The position numbers and the translations under genes were made by a program. From NCBI RefSeq assembly GCF_030052815.1, contig NC_079505.1, forward strand, positions 64,961,399-65,025,398: a stretch of DNA of 64,000 nt. Reading direction: 5' to 3'. Source of the DNA: Hevea brasiliensis. Its lineage: Eukaryota > Streptophyta > Magnoliopsida > Malpighiales > Euphorbiaceae. The number at the start of each line of letters is the position of its first letter. Within the stretch, counting starts at the first letter, position 1. Below are positions 59,505-64,000 of the stretch, piece after piece. The notes below the pieces were generated by a model. The model did no database searches, had not been told where the DNA came from, and saw only the letters and a program-made list of their open reading frames with translations.

Positions 59505-62173
59505 AGTATGGGACTGTGGACTTTCTGAGAAAGAAGAAAGATGATCCTATAACAGCCGAAAATTGGCTAGACAGAACAGAAAGGGTGCTGAGACAACTCC
59601 ACTGCACCCCAGAGCAAAACCTAGAGGGTACTGTGTCCCTACTTCAGGATGATCCTATCAGTGGTAGGACATAGTATCTAGGGAGGTGCAACCACATCAA
59701 ATCACATGGGAATTCTTCCCTGCAGAGTTTAGAAAAAAGTATGTCAGCAATGTGTATCTGGAAGAAAGAAGAAGGGAATTCATTAGTCTGAGGTAGAGAC
59801 AGCTGTCAGTATTAGAATATGAAAGAGAATTTGTCAGACTGAGCCGATATGGAAGAGAGATAGTTCCCACAGAAGCTGAGAGGTGTAGAAGGTTCGAAGA
59901 GGGGTTGAATGATAATATCAAGCTACTCATCACTGCCTTAAGGATCACGGACTTTGCTCAGTTGGTTGAAGCTACATTGAAAATTGAAAGGGTCATAATT
60001 AATGAGCAGAGCAGAAGGGATAGATAGCAAAAGAGAGGTCTGGGTCAGACCAGTTCATCCTCTGCACCCAGTAAGAAGTTAAGAGGTCCTCCTGCTCAGG
60101 GTTCTAGTCAGACACCAAGTCAGGGCTAGTCCTAGAGGCCCAGATCTCAGTTCACACCGAGGAGAGGCTAGTCCACACTATCAGTGTGCAGCTCTCCAGG
60201 GACGGTGTATAGCAGACCAGCCCTAGCAGTCTCTTCTGCCTGTCCACACTGCCATAAGTGGCATAAGGGTGAGTGTTGGAGAGTGACTGGGGGATGCTTC
60301 CAGTGTGGGTCTACTGAGCACCAGATTAGAGATTGCCCAAGGAGGACTACTACAGCTGCTCCAGTACAAACAGACAGACCTGCCCCTGCAACTCAAAGGG
60401 GTAGAAGGCTGGGTAAATCTGAGGCAGCTGGTACTTCACAGAGGTTGGCATCAGAATCCACTGAGAGGCTAGAAGTAAGGGCATCGGCTAGGGTATATGC
60501 CATGAGGGCTCAGAAGGAGCAGGATGCTGCAGATGTCATTTGGGGTATATTCTCTCTCTATGACATACTTGTGCATCTATTAGTAGACCCAGGATCCACA
60601 CATTCATATATTTGTATTAAGTTACTTGTAGAGAAGGGAATTTAAGTAGAGGAAAGTGACTAAGATATTCTAGTCACTAACTCATTAGGCCACAGTGTGT
60701 GGTAAATAGAGCGTGTAAAAGTTACCCATTGAGGATTCAGGGGTATGAGTTCTCTACAGACCTAATTGAATTACCCTTCCATGAGTTTGACGTGATCTTA
60801 GGAATGGATTGGTTGTCATGTCATCAGGCAATAGTGGATTGTAGATTGAAGAGGATTACACAGAAAACTCCTGAAGATGATGAGATAACAGTTGTGGGGG
60901 AAAGGACAAATTTTCTGTCTAATGTCATCTCAGCCACTGCTGCAAGGAAGTTGATGAGAAAAGGCTGTGAAGCCTATTTGGCACACGTGGTTGATACTAG
61001 GCAGGCTAAGCTTGACCTGTGTGATATACCCATTGTAAGTGATTTCTCCGATGTCTTCCCTGAGGAATTATCTAGTTTACCACCAGAAAGGGAAGTAGAA
61101 TTCGCTATTAAGGTAATGTCGGGTACAACACCAATCTCCATTGCTCCTTATAGGATGGCACCCACTGAATTGAAGGAGCTGAAAATCCAATTGTAGGAGT
61201 TACTGGATAAGGGGTTCATATGCCCCAGTGTGTCACCGTGGGGAGCTCCGGTGCTGTTTGTGAAGAAGAAGGATGAGACTTTGAGGCTATGCATAGATTA
61301 CCGGCAGTTAAATAAAGTAACTGTGAAGAACAAGTACCCATTGCCTAGAATTGATGATCTATTTGATCAATTGAAGGAAGCAGGCATATTTTCTAAAATT
61401 GATCTCAGATCAGGGTATCATTAGCTGAGGGTAAAGGATGCAGATGTGACTAAGACTGCATTCAAGACCTAGTATGGGCACTACGAATTTCTAGTGATGC
61501 CGTTTAGGTTGACTAATGCACCAGTAGCTTTTATGGACCTTATGAACCTTATCTTCAATCCATACTTAGATTGGTTTGTAGTGGTCTTTATTGATGATAT
61601 TCTGGTGTATTCCAAAAATAAAGAGGAGCATGATGAGTAATTGAGAATTGTTCTACAGACATTGAGAGAGAAGAAACTGTATGCTAAGCTATCCAACCGT
61701 GACTTTTGGCAGAATGAGATTGCCTTTCTTGGATACATAGTATCAGCTGATAGGATTAGAGTGGATCCTAAGAAGATTGAAGCAGTGATGGAATGGAAGC
61801 CTCCCAGAAATGCAACTGAAGTCAAAAGCTTCTTGGGGCTAGCTAGGTATTATAAAAGGTTTGTGAAGGGGTTTTCTCTGATAGCTGCTCCACTGACTAA
61901 GTTGCTGTATAAGAATGTAAAATTTAACTAGAATGACAAGTGTCAAGCCAGTTTTGAGAGGTTAAAAGTTATGTTGATAGAGACACTAGTGTTAACACAG
62001 CCAGTGTCGGGAAAAGACTTTGTGGTCTACAGTGATGCTTCCCATAATGGGCTAAGGTGTGTTCTGATGCAAGAGGAGAAAGTGGTAGCCTATGCTTCCA
62101 GGCAGCTAAAGCCACATAAAAAGAATTACCCCATCCATGATCTGGAGTTAGCAGCAATCATTTTCACACTGAA
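59505..62173 (+). pseudogene. gag-pol of element E (Ty3/gypsy), decayed
   Basis: Continues E's gag after element F. Capsid: YGTVDFLRKKKDDPITAENW and WLDRTERVLRQLHC (59507-59660). Nucleocapsid: CPHCHKWHKGEC, then the zinc knuckle CFQCGSTEHQIRDC at 60295-60336. Protease: VDPGSTHSYI near 60585, and FDVILGMDWLSCHQ. Reverse transcriptase: [18 protein letters not shown] at 61230, [13 protein letters not shown] box at 61587-61598. RNase H begins ([23 protein letters not shown]) and is cut at 62173 by LTR-6, so integrase is absent here. Stops at 61194-61196, 61422-61424 and near 61639 and 61929, among others. Codons and gag differ from F, so this is another lineage, probably the one that produced the group II LTRs (inference from the LTR end GTTACA plus AT spacer). 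Confidence 0.9.
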
Positions 62174-64000
62174 TGTGACACCCCTTGCCTGTCTACAGTG
62201 TAGCCGAGCAAGGCATGTCACACTTGGTGCCGGAGCACCTTATCTTATCTTACTTTATTCTTTTAATAATTTGTTCTCGTTATATTTTAATATCAATTAT
62301 TTTTCTGAGGAGAAACCAGCGGAGTTTCCCCTATTTCTATTACCATTTGGCATATTTCACTATTTACCTGCTTGAAATTTTCAATAATATTTTCCATATA
62401 ATAATTCATCCATATTCATATCATCAATTCAAAAATCATTATGTAAATCAAATCCATACTCATTTGTACAAATTCATTCATGCTTATTACATATATCGAA
62501 ATTCTTAATTTCATTAGTTTACATAATTTGTAAACTATTTGCATAAATTTATAATTTACATCAGGTGCATATTACATACAATTTCCTAATTTTCATTACA
62601 ACATAATAAATAATTATAATGCACAAATTACATAATATGACTAATGTAAGCCCTATCTACATGCATTGCTGAGGAGGTGACAACCTTGAGCACTTCTGAC
62701 ATTTCTGCAGATTAGAACTCCAAAATCTCAGTCTAATATCCACTGGGCTTTATCTTCAGTACCTGCGCGAGTAAACAAATCCATCACGCTAAACATTTCT
62801 GCTTAGTGGTGCAATAATATAACAAAGAAAATAATATACAAAATACATATATAAATAAAACATAGTTCATTGTAACATTTATTTAAATTATAATTCTATT
62901 ACTAATCTTTTGTATTTTTTAATTCAATATTTTCTAGGTTATCTTTGATTATTTCATAATAACTAAAGCTCTCACAGTCATTTCATAATAGATAAATTTT
63001 TAATATCAGTCCAGTTCATTTCAATTCTTTCTGCTAAATAACTAATCTAATTTGTTTTAGGTCTTCTTACTCTTTTATTTAATTTCTAATATTTTTAACT
63101 TATTTCAATAAATTTTACTGCCCAAGTAACCTATGACAAGCTGACTAAACTGGATAACGGGTCGTTGGCACTGAACACCACGGTGCCTCGGGCTGTCATA
63201 CCATGGGACGTGTAAGCTCAGTACGTCAACCATGTATGCGGTCAGTATGGCTAAAAAGCCATGATAACATATCGGTATGGCTAAAATCCATGATAATAAG
63301 TAATCGGGCATAAAAGCCATGAGTGCGGGCATAAAGCCATAAATACAGGCATAAAGCCTTACGCAGTACTACTAAAACAATACTCTATTGGCATGCCAAT
63401 CTATCCAATCTGACACACATGTCTAGGCAATACAAGGGCACATAATATCATTAAATGTTAATATATTGTATTTTATGACTTCATTATTTCATGACAAATT
63501 CCAATTATAATTTATAACATTTCAATTATATTCCTAACAGAAGTATAAATTTTTTAAAATATATTTCTACATGAATTTTGCCTTCATCATAATTCTTATA
63601 TTTATTCATTATATTATTTGTGTTGATCACAATTCACAACAATGGTTCTCATATACCATTATACTCAAAGTACTTTTCCTTTATACAATAATGAGAACTA
63701 ATGTCTCATTCATACATTAATATGATCTATTTATTCATTTCACAATTTATATAATTTATCATTCATATTTCAAGTAATCCATGAACATTTCATGGATTTC
63801 AAATTTAACTAAATTTTTCTTAAATCCTAGAGTCACTCAATTTCAAGAATTTAAATTTATTAATCACATTATCTATATTAACTATCTTAATAGTTTTTCT
63901 AATTTAGTATACCATTTCCTATATCATTGGGGTTACTATTCACTTGACCATTTCCCTTTAAAGGTTGACTTTTTAATTCATAATAGATTTGTTAAGCCTA
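62174..64000 (-). repeat. LTR-6: group II LTR, cut by window end
   Basis: Starts TGTGACACCCCTTGCC inside E's RNase H (preceding bases CTGAA) and follows SOLO-2 through the terminal palindrome CTACAGTGTAG (62193-62203), the CATGCATTGCTGAGGAGG block and the hairpin array. The promoter-side end, 5S block and right duplication are beyond the window, so solo versus full element is undecided. Confidence 0.85.
63243..63399 (-). repeat. Hairpin array with 21-bp period (LTR-6)
   Basis: Two TATGGCTAAAA...CCATGATAA units, then three GGGCATAAAGCC-type units spaced about 21 bp (63306, 63327, 63347), each self-complementary, ending at the palindrome TTGGCATGCCAA (63388-63399). Confidence 0.75.

Noticed and set aside
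1..64000. CRISPR arrays, bacterial operons or host genes
   Set aside because: No direct-repeat/spacer pattern, no ribosome-binding or operon structure, and no host exon that I could support; all long stretches resolve into retrotransposon parts.

Overview
This is nuclear DNA of a flowering plant, almost certainly heterochromatic. I can support no host gene. Nearly every base belongs to a nest of LTR retrotransposons and one LINE. The chromodomain-bearing Ty3/gypsy elements, initiator-tRNA-Met primer sites, solo LTRs of 2.8-4.6 kb and a Cassandra-type 5S-bearing miniature element point to a repeat-rich eudicot. A woody Euphorbiaceae genome would fit, but I cannot fix the species.

Layout. 1-6779: a minus-strand gag remnant (element G) with leader, primer site and a tentative LTR, split by SOLO-1 (1295-4574). 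6980-22368: a minus-strand LINE remnant split by SOLO-2 (7355-21424), which is itself split by two-LTR element A (10044-20644). 22369-43853: plus-strand element D, whose 5' LTR is split by chromovirus B (23187-30019) and whose body is split by SOLO-4 (33901-42424), which contains SOLO-3 (33907-38468). 43854-44568: two Cassandra-like LTRs in inverted orientation; the right one runs straight into the primer site and gag of plus-strand gypsy element E. 44919-59499: chromovirus F inside E's gag, with SOLO-5 (48104-50883) inside F's left LTR. 59505-62173: the rest of E's gag-pol. 62174-64000: a further LTR (LTR-6) cutting E's RNase H and leaving the window.

Boundaries rest on 5-bp target-site duplications that I could read for eight insertions: CAGAT (SOLO-1), GGAAG (SOLO-2), GTGGG (A), TGATT (B), GTAAC (SOLO-3), AAAGT (SOLO-4), AAGAA (F) and GCAGC (SOLO-5). 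Two long-LTR groups are present. Group I (A, B, F; LTRs begin TGTAACACC on the sense strand and end in TGTGACA) retains both LTRs in every case, though one LTR of B is mostly deleted. Group II (SOLO-1 to SOLO-5, LTR-6) is seen only as solo LTRs, apart from LTR-6, which is cut by the window edge. All coding regions are broken by stops, frameshifts or deletions.

Most notable observation: every long LTR whose promoter end lies in the window carries, about 170-185 bp from its 5' end and in sense orientation, a block collinear with the 3' half of plant 5S rRNA, including its intermediate element and box C. The Cassandra-like LTRs at 43854-44568 have their 5S block at nearly the same offset. This suggests that 5S-type promoter modules are shared by autonomous chromoviruses and the miniature Cassandra elements.
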